Positions 6,265 to 14,446 of a DNA stretch of 20,983 nt are shown in pieces. This DNA comes from CAZPQM01 sp964588995 (GTDB lineage Bacteria; Pseudomonadota; Alphaproteobacteria; Rickettsiales; UBA8987), in contig CAZPQM010000022.1 of assembly GCA_964588995.1 (NCBI GenBank), forward strand, positions 1 to 20,983. The letters are read 5' to 3'. Within the stretch, counting starts at the first letter, position 1. Every line of letters begins with the position of its first letter. Below the pieces are notes generated by a model, which searched no databases, was not told the DNA's origin, and saw only the letters and a list, made by a program, of their open reading frames with translations. The position numbers were made by a program, and so were the translations under genes.

Positions 6265-7389
6265 TTACACCGCCTCCAGAATGGTCGCAATGCCCTGTCC
6301 GCCGCCGATACACATCGTCGCAAGCGCATATTTTCCGCCTTCACGGCGAAGCAGGCTCGCAGCCTTGCCGGTAATCCGCGCGCCCGACGCGCCCAGCGGA
6401 TGCCCAAGCGCAATCGCTCCGCCGTCGATATTCAGCTTGCTTTCATCAATACCCAGCTCCTGAATCACCGCCATCGACTGTGCGGCAAAGGCCTCGTTCA
6501 GTTCAATAATATCGATATCATCCAGCTTGAGACCTGCACGCTCGAGCGCTTTATTGGTCGCGCTGACCGGGCCAATTCCCATGATCTCCGGCGCGCAGCC
6601 CGCAACCGCCATGGATTTAATCCGCGCAAGTTTCGGCAGGCCGTTCTGATCGGCATATTCCTCGCTCACAACCAACGTCGCCGCCGCGCCATCCGTTAAC
6701 GGGCTCGACGTGCCGGCTGTAACCGTGCCTTTCTGATCAAATGCAGGTTTGAGCTCGGACAAGGTCTGCTGCGTCGTGCCTTCGCGGATGCAGCCATCCT
6801 GCAGAACGTCATCAACGGGGATGATTTCCTCCTCAAACTTACCCGCTTTCTGAGCGCTTGCGGCTTTCTCATGACTTTTCGCCGCAAATTCCTCCTGCGC
6901 CTTTCGCTTGATTTTATACTGATGGGCGAGATTTTCCGCCGTGATGCCCATCGACTCATAGGCTGCCGGGTTTTTCTCATATAACGCCGGGTTCGGCGCG
7001 GGGTTGAAGCCCGTCATCGGGATGCGCGTCATGGTTTCCAGGCCCGCTGCAATAAATACCTCGCCGGAACCGGTCGCAATCGCACCCGCCGCATCATGAA
7101 TGGTCTGCATAGACGAGCCACAAAAACGGTTGAGCGTTGCACCAGCAATGGATTGCGGCAGACCCAGCTGCAGCACCAGCATGCGCGCGACATTGAAACC
7201 CTGCTCGCCTTCGGGAAAGGCGCAGCCCATTTTGACGTCTTCAATTGCTTCCGGATTTATCCCTGTGCGCTCAAGCAGGCCCTGAATCGCCGCAGCGCCC
7301 AAATCATCGCCCCGAACCGAGGCTAGCGCGCCTTTATGAGCCGGCGTAAATGGGGTGCGTACATATCCTGCGATGACTGCGTGTTTCAT
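6265..7389 (-). CDS. fadA: Acetyl-CoA acyltransferase (3-ketoacyl-CoA thiolase)
   Basis: A 374-aa thiolase, slightly short of the usual 385-400 aa. The nucleophile is C90 in NRFCGSSMQ. The C-terminal active site comprises H330 in IALGHPLGASGAR and C360 in CIGGGQG. It performs the thiolytic cleavage that ends each beta-oxidation round and pairs with the multifunctional protein at 2038-4581. The ATG at 7389 has GAGGG about 5 nt upstream. It is first in a run of six minus-strand genes joined by gaps of 2 nt or less, or by overlaps, so it probably carries the operon promoter in the 7390-7460 region. No strong -35/-10 pair was found there (TACACT at about 7422 is only a weak -10 candidate). Confidence 0.94.
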   Translation of the reverse strand: MKHAVIAGYVRTPFTPAHKGALASVRGDDLGAAAIQGLLERTGINPEAIEDVKMGCAFPEGEQGFNVARMLVLQLGLPQSIAGATLNRFCGSSMQTIHDAAGAIATGSGEVFIAAGLETMTRIPMTGFNPAPNPALYEKNPAAYESMGITAENLAHQYKIKRKAQEEFAAKSHEKAASAQKAGKFEEEIIPVDDVLQDGCIREGTTQQTLSELKPAFDQKGTVTAGTSSPLTDGAAATLVVSEEYADQNGLPKLARIKSMAVAGCAPEIMGIGPVSATNKALERAGLKLDDIDIIELNEAFAAQSMAVIQELGIDESKLNIDGGAIALGHPLGASGARITGKAASLLRREGGKYALATMCIGGGQGIATILEAV

Positions 7390-7631
7390 ATAACCCTCTA
7401 TTTTTCATGCTGTTACAGTGTAGCGGATTTATCAATATTAGAAAAGTACAATAGCTGTTTTTCTCGGGCTTGACCCGAGAATCTAATCAAATTGGAACGC
7501 ATCAGACCCTCGGATCAAGTCCGAGGGAAGCACTCATTGAAAAAACCGAGCATAGTAATGCGAGTGCTTTAGTCGCGAAGCGTCAGGCTCATTTGAAAAT
7601 ACAGTAGTATTTTCAAGGAGCCGTTAAATAG
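7390..7631. repeat. Intergenic region with three hairpins between cobT and fadA
   Basis: No gene is seen here. Two perfect 8-bp hairpins with mutually complementary loops lie at 7461-7481 (TTCTCGGG-cttga-CCCGAGAA) and 7507-7527 (CCCTCGGA-tcaag-TCCGAGGG), in inverted orientation to each other; this type is a common dispersed repeat in alphaproteobacteria. A third at 7586-7622 has a perfect 10-bp stem (TTGAAAATAC-agta-GTATTTTCAA) flanked by GGCTC/GAGCC and lies 10 bp after the cobT stop. It may terminate or protect the cobT transcript, but no T-run follows it. The fadA promoter should lie at the left end. Confidence 0.6.
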
Positions 7632-9485
7632 TTACCGCGTCTTCGCCTTCCTCCGCTTCTCGCGCATATCCTCATCAAAGAGCTGCGTGAGCTCGCTAAC
7701 CATCGCATCGGCGAGTGCTTCGACATGGTCGATTTTCACCGCATGGCTATAGTAGTTCGTGACATCGTGCCCGATGCCGATCGCGAGCAGTTCGACCAGA
7801 TGGTCCTTCTCGAGGCTGTGAATCACCTGCCGCAGATGCTGATCGAGGTAATTACCCGGGTTCGACGAGAGCGTCGCATCATCCACCGGCGCGCCGTCGG
7901 AAATCACCATGAGAATTTTCCGCTCCTCCGGTCGGTTCAGCAGCCGCTCATACGCCCAAAGAATCGCCTCACCATCAATATTTTCCTTCAGTATCGTTTC
8001 TTTGAGCATCAATGCCAGATTCGCCCGCGCCTTGCGATAGGGCAGATCCGCGCTTTTATAAATGATATGCTGCACATCATTTAAGCGCCCAGGCGCGGGT
8101 GGCGAGCCATGCTCCAGCCATTTTTTGCGCGATTTTCCGCCTTTCCATTCCGCAGTCGTAAAGCCAAGCACCTCGACCTTCACCCCGCAGCGCTCCAGCA
8201 CCCGGCTGAGAATATCCGCGCACATCGCCGCCATCATGATCGGCCGGCCACGCATTGAGCCGGAATTATCAATCAGCAGACTCACCACCGTATGCTTATA
8301 CGGGCTGGAACGCTCCCACTTATAGGGGGTCAAATAGCTCGGATCGACAATCAGCTGTGGCAGCTTGGAAGGGTCGAGTATCCCCTCTTCCATATGATAA
8401 TCCCATGTGCGGAGCTGGGTCGCGAGCAAGAGCCGTTGCAGCTTCATCGCCATGCGGTGGGTAACATCTTTCACATCGTGCAATTTATGATCCAGCTCAT
8501 GTCGCAGGCGGCGGAGCTCCTCAATCTCCAGCATGTCCTCCGCCCGTTCGACCCGGTCAAACTGCGTGGTGTAGGCGCTGTAGACATAGAGCACATTATC
8601 GCTGTTTACGTCAGGCCGCGCCGGGTTGTGGCTCGGGTCGCTCGCGCCGGTATCATCCTGCAATTCCTCTGGGCGGTCGGTGGCACGCCGGCCTTTCTTG
8701 TTCTGTTCTTCCGCCTCGCCCTGTTCCCCGCGATCTTCCATGCGGAGCGTCTCCAGCTCACTACCTTCATCGGGAGATTCTTCGGCTTCACCCTGCTGAA
8801 GCTGCTCGCCTTTCAGCTCGTCTTTTCCTTCTGCATCCGGGCTATCCTCGGGTTCGGCATCCTCACCGTGCATCAGTCGGTGAGCGAGTTGTTCCACCGT
8901 TTTTGCATAGGCGCGCTGATCCTCCCGCTGTGCATGCAACGTGTTATATTCGGCATGATAGAGTTCGGTAAAGCTGCAGCCATAACTCTCGGCAATGGTT
9001 CGTAGTGCATCGGGCAAGGCCTGTTTATGCTGCGATGCAAACAGGCTAAGCGCAATCAGTTCCTGCGCGGGAATGACAGAGGGTTCATCCACCCAGCCTG
9101 CCAGTTGCCACTCAGCCAGCCAGCTTTCTCCGATATTGTGGCCAACACCGTTCAGCTTTTCCGCGCCGAGTGAGGCGTAGCGCACTTCCTCCAACCGATC
9201 GAGCATACTGGCCTGTCCGCTTTCCCGCCGCAACTGCTGATGCAGGGTTTCATCGTGGTGGCGCAGTTTGAGCGCCTCGCGGTCGGTGATGCCGCGCACA
9301 TAGCGGACGGTCTCACGGTCGAGCTCATCCGGTAGTGCAATATCGAGCTGGTGCGCCGTCTTTGCGTAACGTGCAGTAGGGGCTCCGCCGCCGAGTAGCC
9401 GCCGGAACTGCACGTCAAGGGATTCATCGCCACTTACTGCGCGTATCGCCGCCGCCAGCTCATCTTTGAAAGATTCGGAGTGCAT
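7632..9485 (-). CDS. cobT: CobT-type cobaltochelatase subunit / von Willebrand A domain protein
   Basis: 617 aa, the usual CobT size. The N-terminal half is an alpha-helical CobT_N region, followed by an acidic, Glu/Asp-rich linker (about 205-262). The C-terminal VWA domain has the MIDAS motif DNSGSM (406-411) and a downstream VISDGAPVDD segment (528-537). In cobalamin-making bacteria CobT works with the AAA+ protein CobS and CobN to insert Co2+ into hydrogenobyrinic acid diamide. CobS/CobT pairs also occur in bacteria without the pathway, where their role is unknown. cobS is normally adjacent but is not in this window; the upstream neighbour is uvrC, separated only by a palindromic element. 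The ATG at 9485 follows AAGGA closely. Family is secure; the partner chelatase and substrate are not visible. Confidence 0.92.
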   Translation of the reverse strand: MHSESFKDELAAAIRAVSGDESLDVQFRRLLGGGAPTARYAKTAHQLDIALPDELDRETVRYVRGITDREALKLRHHDETLHQQLRRESGQASMLDRLEEVRYASLGAEKLNGVGHNIGESWLAEWQLAGWVDEPSVIPAQELIALSLFASQHKQALPDALRTIAESYGCSFTELYHAEYNTLHAQREDQRAYAKTVEQLAHRLMHGEDAEPEDSPDAEGKDELKGEQLQQGEAEESPDEGSELETLRMEDRGEQGEAEEQNKKGRRATDRPEELQDDTGASDPSHNPARPDVNSDNVLYVYSAYTTQFDRVERAEDMLEIEELRRLRHELDHKLHDVKDVTHRMAMKLQRLLLATQLRTWDYHMEEGILDPSKLPQLIVDPSYLTPYKWERSSPYKHTVVSLLIDNSGSMRGRPIMMAAMCADILSRVLERCGVKVEVLGFTTAEWKGGKSRKKWLEHGSPPAPGRLNDVQHIIYKSADLPYRKARANLALMLKETILKENIDGEAILWAYERLLNRPEERKILMVISDGAPVDDATLSSNPGNYLDQHLRQVIHSLEKDHLVELLAIGIGHDVTNYYSHAVKIDHVEALADAMVSELTQLFDEDMREKRRKAKTR

Positions 9486-9493
9486 TTCCTTAC

Positions 9494-9631
9494 TATAACT
9501 CCCCCCTTGCGGGGGAGTCCATAAAATGTATTAACATTTTTGGGTGGGGGGGTGGCAGGCAAGAGTGCGAGAACATAGCCCCCACCAGAAAATCAGCGAT
9601 TTTCTGACTCCCCCGCAAGGGGGGAGTTATA
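9494..9631. repeat. Palindromic element (copy B) filling the uvrC-cobT spacer
   Basis: The outer arms are a perfect 26-bp inverted repeat (9494-9519 and 9606-9631, beginning TATAACTCCCCCCTTGCGGG). Inside are an AAAATGT-atta-ACATTTT hairpin, a GGTGGGGG...CCCCCACC pair, and an AGAAAATC-agc-GATTTTCT hairpin. Its arms match copy A inside fadB. It begins directly at the uvrC stop codon and ends 8 bp before cobT, so nearly the whole intergenic region is repeat. It may act as a terminator or attenuator between the genes. Confidence 0.85.
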
Positions 9632-11572
9632 CTAAACCAAATACTCCAAAATCGTTTCTGCCGTTTTGCGGTTAACGCCTTCAACCTGCATCAGTTCTTC
9701 CACGCTGGCCTCGCCGATCAGCTTGACCGAGCCGAAATGGTTTAGCAACGCTTTTTTGCGCTTTGTCCCAATACCGGGTATGCTATCAAGCGCAGATTTT
9801 CGCAAAGACTTTTGATGCTTGGCGCGATAGGTGGAAATCGCAAAGCGGTGCGCCTCATCACGAATCCGCTGCAGGTAATACGCTACCGGTTCGTTCTTCT
9901 CCAGCTTAAAAGGTGCCCGATCCGGTAGGTAATAGTCCTCGCGTCCGGCGTTGCGGTCCGGCCCTTTTGCGATGCACACAAACGGCAGATCATGAATACC
10001 GAGCTCCTCGAATACTGCGTTTGCGACGGAGAGATGCCCCGCACCGCCATCGATCAGCACGAGATCGGGCCAGATATTGTCTTTCCCCTCGCGCTCACGT
10101 TCCGGGTTTTCCTTTTTCAGGCGGCCATAGCGGCGCGTGAGCACCTGCCGCATCATATCGAAATCATCCCCGCCGCGTATGCTGTCATGGCGAGGAGCGG
10201 CGGCGACGCGGCTTCCACGGTCGCTGGGCTGCGCTCGCGATGACGGTCTGGCGGGGTCCACTGTGAATTTACGGTAGCCGTTTTTAATGAAGCCTTCCGG
10301 CCCGGCTACGATCATCGCACCATATGCATTGGTGCCAAACAGATGACTATTATCAAAAACCTCAATACGTTCGATCTCGCCCGGTATGTCAAAAATTTCC
10401 GCCACGCGCTTTAACAGATCACGCTCACCAGCTTCCTCCGTGACTTTGCGTTCAAGCGCCGCTTTGGCATTGACGAGCGAGGTTTCGATCAGTGCGCGCT
10501 TTTCTCCGCGGAGCGGCAATAATAGCGCGACCTTTTTTCCTGCGAGCTCGGAAAGCGCTTCTTCCAGCACGGCTTTACAATAGACATCATGGCTAAGCAG
10601 TAACCGCTTTGCCGGGGTGTTATTTTGATAGAAACGCCCGATAAATGCTTCCATTACTTCTTCTGCGTCCAATCCTTCGACCTGTTTGGGGAAGTAGGTG
10701 CGGTGCCCAAGGGTAAACCCGCCACGAATGAACATTACGCTGATACAGACGCGCTCGCCTTCCTGCGCGAGCGCAAGCACATCTGCTTCTTCCATCTTCG
10801 CTGTGTTGATGCCCTGACTTGCAGTGATCTTGGCCATCGCCTCAAGCCGATCTCGCAAGGCGGCCGCTTTCTCGAATTCAAGCGCCTCCGCCGCTTCGTT
10901 CATCTCTGCGTTTAACCGCTCCTGCACCTCCCGCGTTTTACCTTCGAGGAATGCGACCGCAGCGTTGATCTGCTCGGCATATTCCGCCTTACTCACATAA
11001 TCGACACAAGGCGCGGAGCAGCGTTTGATTTGATATTCAAGGCATGGGCGCTTGCGGCTCGCAAAAATCGAATCGCTGCAGGACCGTAGCAGAAACGCCT
11101 TTTGCAGGGTAGCAATCGCTTCATTCACCGCACCCGCCGAAGCATATGGCCCGAAATAGCGATAGCCGGGCTTTTTTGTACCACGATGCTTCATGATACG
11201 CGGGAAAGCATGTCCGCTTCGTTTGACATCTTCCCCCGGCGTAATCGCGATGTAGGGAAAGGATTTGTCGTCTTTCAACAGGATGTTATAGCGCGGCTTC
11301 AGGCTTTTAATCAGGTTCGCTTCCAACAGCAGCGCTTCCGCCTCGGTGCGCGTGCGCGTACATTCCATTTTCGCGGTCTGCATCACCATGCGTTGCAGCC
11401 GCGGTACCAACCGCTCGACCTGCACATAGCTGGAGACGCGGCTTTTCAGCTGCCGTGCCTTACCGACATAGAGCACCTGTCCTTCCGCATCGAGCATACG
11501 GTACACCCCCGGGCTTTGCGGTAAATGCTCGAGCTCTTTACGAATCAGGTTAGGGCCGGTTGCTTGGGTCAT
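9632..11572 (-). CDS. uvrC: Excinuclease ABC subunit C with in-frame repeat insert
   Basis: 646 aa, longer than typical UvrC (about 600-620). The N-terminal GIY-YIG nuclease domain is GVYRMLDAEGQVLYVGKA (residues 22-39), which makes the 3' incision. A Cys-rich region (CLEYQIKRCSAPC) follows, then a UVR domain for UvrB contact (about 203-248). The RNase H-like domain makes the 5' incision, with D407 in EVFDNSH, D508 in LIDGGAG and H575 in DEAHRFAI. Tandem helix-hairpin-helix motifs close the protein (SIPGIGTKRKKALL, VEGVNRKTAETI). Residues about 442-464, between KFTVDPA and RGGDDFDMM, are encoded by a palindromic repeat and interrupt a normally conserved junction. All catalytic residues remain, so the protein is probably functional. 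The ATG has no evident Shine-Dalgarno. Confidence 0.96.
   Translation of the reverse strand: MTQATGPNLIRKELEHLPQSPGVYRMLDAEGQVLYVGKARQLKSRVSSYVQVERLVPRLQRMVMQTAKMECTRTRTEAEALLLEANLIKSLKPRYNILLKDDKSFPYIAITPGEDVKRSGHAFPRIMKHRGTKKPGYRYFGPYASAGAVNEAIATLQKAFLLRSCSDSIFASRKRPCLEYQIKRCSAPCVDYVSKAEYAEQINAAVAFLEGKTREVQERLNAEMNEAAEALEFEKAAALRDRLEAMAKITASQGINTAKMEEADVLALAQEGERVCISVMFIRGGFTLGHRTYFPKQVEGLDAEEVMEAFIGRFYQNNTPAKRLLLSHDVYCKAVLEEALSELAGKKVALLLPLRGEKRALIETSLVNAKAALERKVTEEAGERDLLKRVAEIFDIPGEIERIEVFDNSHLFGTNAYGAMIVAGPEGFIKNGYRKFTVDPARPSSRAQPSDRGSRVAAAPRHDSIRGGDDFDMMRQVLTRRYGRLKKENPEREREGKDNIWPDLVLIDGGAGHLSVANAVFEELGIHDLPFVCIAKGPDRNAGREDYYLPDRAPFKLEKNEPVAYYLQRIRDEAHRFAISTYRAKHQKSLRKSALDSIPGIGTKRKKALLNHFGSVKLIGEASVEELMQVEGVNRKTAETILEYLV
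10184..10247. repeat. Palindromic element inserted in frame within uvrC
   Basis: The ends are imperfect inverted repeats: GTCATGGCGAGGAGCG on the left, and on the right the reverse complement of GTCATCGCGAGCGCAG. The internal sequence (GACGCGG, TTCCACGG) is typical of dispersed GTCATTGCGAG-type repeats, as also seen at 54-200. It lies in the uvrC reading frame without stops and encodes roughly RPSSRAQPSDRGSRVAAAPR and a few more residues. Confidence 0.8.
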
Positions 11573-11959
11573 GCTATGTTTTACCCGGGCCTTACCCGGT
11601 TATCCAGTAGCTTTTTTGGTTATTGTATCGTGTGAAGGATAGCACAGATCAGGCTTAGAGAGATACAGTTTACAGGCAATATTCAATCCTATAACAGGCA
11701 ACCCCGAACCTGTGGATAACTCTGTGAATGAACGGGGCGTAAGTAAACTAGGTCACTGTATTATGAGTATTTTTGCTAAACTATTGATATTTATAGCACG
11801 CTACACAACCTACTGTAATCTATGTATAATTTGGCTCTGCGCGACTATGTTTGTCATAATACTGAGTCTTATTATGGTATATCTTTATTTTTTCTTTATA
11901 TCACAAAGCACTGTGAGCATCTTCTCGCTATGCAACAAAAATGGAAAAACAATAGCTTG
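11573..11959. other. AT-rich intergenic region with a perfect DnaA box
   Basis: No convincing gene is seen. A perfect DnaA box, TGTGGATAA (reverse of TTATCCACA), is at 11711-11719, and a near match (TTATCCAGT) lies near 11600. The stretch 11760-11950 is strongly AT-rich. A TATAAT hexamer on the plus strand near 11825 with TACACA 18 bp upstream could be a chance promoter. The uvrC promoter should lie in 11573-11700; TACAAT on the minus strand near 11625 is a candidate -10. Confidence 0.4.
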
Positions 11960-12325
11960 TCAGATTGCACCTGCGATACGCTTGGCAAAGGGGCTGAGTT
12001 CATAGCCCGGCTGTACATCTTCTACAAGCACCCTTTTTTGCTCTACCCCGTCGCCGATCGTTCCAATCAGTTGCCCCCATAACGGGAGTATTTCATTATT
12101 CATAGCATGCAATGCGTGGTGAAGTAACGCCTCGAGTGAGTCACCCCCATCCTGCGCGAGCCGCTCTGCTGCGTGCCTGAACGCCTCATGGGTAATTGTG
12201 TACTGATCGGGGATAAACCGGAGACGCAGCTGCACCTGCTGTTCAGCAACATGGACCACCACACGCATGTCTACAAGGTATTCCTGCGAAGGATTCGGGT
12301 TGGTCTCCAGCGTGAAAAAAGGCAT
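11960..12325 (-). CDS. Hypothetical protein, 121 aa
   Basis: Not recognised. From the ATG at 12325 the product is MPFFTLETNPNPSQEYLVDM..., about 121 aa, predicted soluble, with no signal peptide or membrane segment. The N-terminal half looks like beta strands (VDMRVVVHVAEQQVQLRLRF) and the C-terminal half like helices (EALLHHALHAMNNEILPLWGQL). A longer form from TTG at 12370 is possible, but its extra residues look non-coding. It follows the FliK-like gene by 75 bp on the same strand and may be cotranscribed with it. The NPNP near the start faintly recalls QueF-type proteins, but the catalytic Cys motif is absent, so that was not adopted. Confidence 0.6.
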   Translation of the reverse strand: MPFFTLETNPNPSQEYLVDMRVVVHVAEQQVQLRLRFIPDQYTITHEAFRHAAERLAQDGGDSLEALLHHALHAMNNEILPLWGQLIGTIGDGVEQKRVLVEDVQPGYELSPFAKRIAGAI

Positions 12326-12400
12326 CTTGCATCTGTGAGTATGAAAAGCCTTATTTATGCTGGGAAGCAACAGCGTCTGTCAAGCATAAGCCTGGCATGA

Positions 12401-14410
12401 TTACACCAGAACATCCTGTTCATGGTCGTCTCCGGTAGGACCATCGGGGTCAACGGGGAAATGCTCGACGACCTGAAACGCAAGGCTTCCTTTCAGGCCG
12501 GTGGTTTCATTAACCGCTTGAAATACCTCGTAAATACCGTGCTGCATATCACGCGTCATCGGCTTGTAGGAACGGATCTGCAACTCCAGTTCCGTCTCAT
12601 ACTGCCTGCCAGTAAGTTTCTCCGCAATGCGCTGCCGCACAAAACCATCAAGCTGTAAAGGCCCCGCCTCTTCAAGCGTAACCTCGACAATAAAGCGCGT
12701 ATCGCCTTGTTTCTTATTGCCTTTCTTCTCGCCATCCTCCTTTTCTTTACGCACATAAATGCGACCGGCGGATACGTCCTCCCCGTGCAAAATAGGGAAC
12801 AGATAGCTTTGCCACCCGTTCGCGTTCGGCTCCTGCGATAATAAGCGCAGATTGGTAAAGACCTGCTCCAGCTTGTTCAGTAATTCCGGCTGTCCGCTTG
12901 CGAGCCGCTGGTGCAGTTCGCTACCGACAAACCGTTCGACCGAACCGCTCTGCACGCCGCCGAGAAACCACAGTAATTTGGAGGCGACCTGCTGCTGTCC
13001 ATTAGGAAAGGTCTGTTTCAACAGGTTCTGTTGTGGGCTGGTATCGATTTGTTTGATAAACTGTGCAAGCTGCTGAATCGGCCCTTCCGGTTCCGCAAAG
13101 TGGCGGGCAAATTCCTCGAGCGTCTGCGATAAAAACAGCGGAGCGGATGGCGTAGGCTGCGCGCTATTTCCCGCGCCCGATGCAGCAAGCGATTGCAACT
13201 GCAATGTCAGGGTGGTACCACGCGGCACCGGCTCAGAAAGCAGTAATTTCAGTGTGCCGATATCGCTTTTCACCACCACCTCGCCGGATTGCTCCGTACC
13301 GATTACTACCGCCTGAAACGCAGGGAAGGTCACCGGGCTCGTCTGCGCTTGCGGCGTGGTCTGAGGCGGTGCTACTTGCCCGGTAGAAGCTGGCGGTATG
13401 GCCGTCTTCGATGCAGATTGTGGTGGCGAAGCTGGAGGCGATGCCGGACTCCTCGGCACATTGCTTTGGCCGGATATATTGGTTATATTTGAAGGTGTAG
13501 CGGTACTCACCGTTGTAGTCGCTGACAAAGATGCCGGCGGCGTCTTAGCGGCTTGCACCGTTTGTGCAGGCGTCGGTTGATAGGTCGTTGCTTGCGGTGA
13601 TGCGGTCGACTGCGGTGTAGCCGCTGTAGCTGCGCCAAGAACCGGGTTATTTAGCGGCAGGCGTACCCGGGTTACCTCAACCTGCAAAGCATCCCCAGCT
13701 TTGATGGATTGCACCTGCTGCGCAAGTCCTCGCTGCGCCTGTGGCAGGGATGTACTCGGCGGAATCAATGACGGCGCTTGCGTATTAGCTGAGATCACGA
13801 CACCTTTCGCTTTGGAACCGGAAAGTTGTGTGATCAATGTATCCGCATCCGGCGGAGCTTTGGCTTGTGTCTGTTGCGGAACAGCATCGGTCGCAGGCGT
13901 TGTTCCTCCGGTCGCTTTCGGCAATACGGCGCGGATCACCGGTTTATCGCGTGGCAGGTTAGGGTCCGGCTGAATCTGCGCAGTTTTCGGCGCATCGGAG
14001 GATAAACGCACCTGCGTCGCGTCGTCCGGTACTGGTCCCGGCGGCTTCCCATTAATATTGACGATCTGGGCTTCAAAACCGGCCGTTTTATTTCCCGCTT
14101 TGGCGGCTTCGGCAAAAAGTGTATTTAAAGTGTTCTGGGTAATCCGCAGTTGCAATTTCGCGCCGACTTCCAATGGAATATTGGAACGAATGGCGAGCTC
14201 CCCTTTCTGCAGGTTAATATCCGGGCTAGCCTGCAACTGCAAAATCCCCTGTAACCGCGTTTCTACACGAGCAACGGTCGCGTTAATGAGCGCACCGTTC
14301 GGCTGTTTTTCCAGCCCGTTCGGCACTTGCAGAATAAACTGCTTGCCACCCAGATTGAGGGTCAGACGCTGATCCTGCCCGACAGGCGGCACGATAGGGG
14401 AATCGATCAT
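12401..14410 (-). CDS. Long Pro/Thr/Gln-rich protein, FliK-like C-terminus (uncertain)
   Basis: 669 aa from MIDSPIVPP at 14410; an upstream ATG at 14446 would add 12 unlikely residues, and neither start has a clear Shine-Dalgarno. An N-terminal folded region (about 1-140) includes LTLNLGGKQFILQVP and ELAIRSNIPLEVGAKLQLRI. A long low-complexity linker rich in Pro, Thr, Ala, Gln and Ser follows (about 150-380). The C-terminal domain has RFIVEVTLEEAGPLQLDGFV and a beta-rich end. The order of linker then a 'leading to LG/GPL' beta domain resembles flagellar hook-length control proteins (FliK), a secreted ruler for hook length. No flagellar neighbours are present, so the assignment rests on architecture only. 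It diverges from fadD across a 230-bp region. Confidence 0.6.
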   Translation of the reverse strand: MIDSPIVPPVGQDQRLTLNLGGKQFILQVPNGLEKQPNGALINATVARVETRLQGILQLQASPDINLQKGELAIRSNIPLEVGAKLQLRITQNTLNTLFAEAAKAGNKTAGFEAQIVNINGKPPGPVPDDATQVRLSSDAPKTAQIQPDPNLPRDKPVIRAVLPKATGGTTPATDAVPQQTQAKAPPDADTLITQLSGSKAKGVVISANTQAPSLIPPSTSLPQAQRGLAQQVQSIKAGDALQVEVTRVRLPLNNPVLGAATAATPQSTASPQATTYQPTPAQTVQAAKTPPASLSATTTVSTATPSNITNISGQSNVPRSPASPPASPPQSASKTAIPPASTGQVAPPQTTPQAQTSPVTFPAFQAVVIGTEQSGEVVVKSDIGTLKLLLSEPVPRGTTLTLQLQSLAASGAGNSAQPTPSAPLFLSQTLEEFARHFAEPEGPIQQLAQFIKQIDTSPQQNLLKQTFPNGQQQVASKLLWFLGGVQSGSVERFVGSELHQRLASGQPELLNKLEQVFTNLRLLSQEPNANGWQSYLFPILHGEDVSAGRIYVRKEKEDGEKKGNKKQGDTRFIVEVTLEEAGPLQLDGFVRQRIAEKLTGRQYETELELQIRSYKPMTRDMQHGIYEVFQAVNETTGLKGSLAFQVVEHFPVDPDGPTGDDHEQDVLV

Positions 14411-14446
14411 AGCAACAACGTAGCATAGCCGACAGCGATTTGCCAT

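Noticed and set aside
6263..6313. 17-codon N-terminal extension of the fused mntA-hepT gene
   Set aside because: It overlaps fadA in another frame and has no family-like sequence; the GTG at 6262 starts the MNT domain naturally.
7586..7622. Intrinsic terminator for cobT
   Set aside because: The stem is good, but on the minus strand it is not followed by a T-run, so it is described only as a hairpin.
11712..12005. 97-codon plus-strand ORF rich in Ile, Phe and Tyr
   Set aside because: Its hydrophobicity follows from the AT-rich intergenic sequence, it starts at GTG inside a DnaA box, lacks a Shine-Dalgarno, and overlaps the end of a convergent gene.
11960..12325. QueF-like reductase reading from the NPNP start
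   Set aside because: The conserved catalytic Cys motif of QueF is absent.
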